This document shows positions 63,001 to 64,000 of a stretch of DNA of 64,000 bases, in pieces. This DNA comes from Anopheles merus (taxonomy: Eukaryota > Arthropoda > Insecta > Diptera > Culicidae). The stretch is from positions 11,146,745 to 11,210,744 of the forward strand of contig NC_054084.1 of NCBI RefSeq assembly GCF_017562075.2. The letters run 5' to 3'. Numbering within the stretch: position 1 is the first letter of the stretch; the number at the start of each line of letters is the position of its first letter. The translations under genes were made by a program, and so were the position numbers. Under the pieces are notes generated by a model that saw only the letters and a list, made by a program, of their open reading frames with translations, made no database searches and was not told the origin of the DNA.

Positions 63001-64000
63001 AGGCCGATCCGGAGGATCCGTCCCAGGACACGGAGGAGATGCTGCAGCTTGAGCAGCTGGTCAACCAGATGGGCCCGATGATCGATGCCGAGCTGGAGCG
63101 GGTCGATCGCAAGCATGCCCAGCTGACGCAGTCGAGCAGCGATCTGGTGGACGCGATCAATCTCTACCACAACCTGATGCGCGAACCGGACCGTTCGGCG
63201 ATGATGTCGATGGGTGGGCCGGTGCCGGCCGGTGGTGCGTACGGTACGCCCGGCGGCTACCCGGGCAGCTCGATGAACCCGATGTACGGTATGCCGGCAA
63301 TGTACCAGAGCCTGCCGGGTGTGGGAATGTACCCGATGGGACCTTCGCAGCCGCCGTCAATGCCGGGGTACGGTATGACCCATCTACGGCACGACATGAC
63401 GCAGCTGAACGTTGGCACGATGCCACAGTTTCCTACGCCAGCGCAACAGCCGCCACCGCAGCAAGCTGGCATGCACCATCTTTCTCACCAACATCATCAG
63501 CCTCATCCCATGCAGACCGTGGCGCAGAACGGTCCCACCACCAATGGAATGCTTTCGCAGGGCGCACCACCAACCACCTCGTTGGCTGGAGTTGGCAACC
63601 AGCAGCAGCAGCAGCAGCAGTCCACGACGTCGGTCGCTCCACAGACGATGCCAAATATGTCGATGCCTCAGCAGCAGCATCTCGGGGGAATGCCGCAAGG
63701 ATTCGCCAATCCTACGTCACCTCCGCCTGTGGGAATGTCCGGCGGTCCGCCATCGCACCATCAGATGCAACCGGCACCACCCAATCCGAATCAACAGACG
63801 CTTCCGCAAATGCGACCGGGCGGAGGACAGCCTCCAGTCAGCTATCCGAGTTACGTTCCCCAGCAACAGCAACAGCAGCAGCAACCAGTGTCCCAACAGA
63901 TGCCGCAAACCGCCGTCCCGCAGGGAATGCAGGGTGCTGGTGGACCACCACCACCACCATCCGCCCAACCGAACGCAAACCATCATCCAAACCAGCAGCA
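60028..64000 (+). CDS. Stam: Stam, signal-transducing adaptor molecule (ESCRT-0), partial at right edge
   Basis: Six exons: 60028-60070, 61538-61698, 61765-61881, 61949-62221, 62298-62360 and 62664 to beyond 64000, all in frame with GT..AG introns. At least 664 residues are present. A VHS domain covers about 1-140 (MSLFGTTSTLNADIEKTTSE, WGLILDICDRVN). A ubiquitin-interacting motif EEDDIAKAIELSLKEVK lies at about 169-185, and an SH3 domain at 220-273 (ALYDF, WWKG, FPSNFV). A coiled-coil/core region at about 318-391 (INEEKIDRLLHLIHEADPED) is the part that pairs with Hrs. The rest is a Pro/Gln/Met-rich tail with CAG-encoded Gln runs, still open at the edge. Stam and Hrs sort ubiquitinated receptors on endosomes. 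Intron 1 (1467 nt) holds nothing recognisable; intron 5 carries a MITE. Confidence 0.96.
62412..62604. mobile_element. MITE in Stam intron 5 with 27-bp terminal inverted repeats
   Basis: The ends at 62412-62438 and 62578-62604 are inverted repeats of 27 bp with two mismatches, beginning GTGGGACACTT and continuing TTGACTCTTTCTTA. Outside them a looser outer repeat is seen (AGGGTTTT near 62380 against AAAACCCT near 62625). The internal sequence is clearly related to the 44.7-kb element, including CATATGAAGT. It is non-coding, wholly inside an intron, 59 bp from the next exon. Confidence 0.85.

Overview
The window looks like nuclear DNA of a mosquito, most likely an Anopheles species. Non-coding DNA is AT-rich and full of short CA, CT and poly-purine runs. 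Coding exons are GC-rich, introns are mostly short with GT..AG ends, and MITE-type inverted-repeat elements are common. The translated genes are closest, from memory, to dipteran members of their families. The species cannot be fixed without a search.

Layout. From 1 to about 39.2 kb I find no convincing protein-coding exon. On the minus strand this stretch does hold two textbook ratchet points for recursive splicing, at 5049/5050 and 19935/19936. I therefore read it as the inside of a very long minus-strand intron that runs off the left edge. A candidate first coding exon for such a gene lies at 50183-50215, in a divergent promoter region shared with Dad1. If that is its start, fuzzy and the path-like transporter lie inside its first intron.

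From 39.3 kb rightwards there are six well-supported genes. These are fuzzy (+, planar polarity/ciliogenesis effector, 39370-40978), a pathetic-like SLC36 amino-acid transporter (-, 42805-44416), Dad1 (+, oligosaccharyltransferase subunit, 51228-51660), a FASTK/RAP-family mitochondrial RNA protein (-, 51916-53757), a Dnz1-like DHHC palmitoyltransferase (-, 56369-57282) and Stam (+, ESCRT-0 adaptor, from 60028 off the right edge). fuzzy and path converge, Dad1 and the FASTK gene converge with about 255 bp between stop codons, and the DHHC gene and Stam diverge. They are ordinary housekeeping or trafficking genes with no operon-like link. Several act on membranes: lysosome/endosome (path, Stam), Golgi (DHHC) and ER (Dad1).

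Mobile DNA. Five inverted-repeat (MITE-like) insertions are visible, at 6474-6898, 18600-19158, 44684-45326, 58624-59214 and 62412-62604. The third and fifth belong to one family. The fourth carries a nested tRNA-like insertion. The most interesting non-coding signals are the two ratchet points, one with a 79-nt candidate recursive-splicing exon, and a CTGTCAA/TTGACAG motif near the likely promoter of six transcription units. I found no CRISPR array, rRNA, or defensible tRNA or miRNA.
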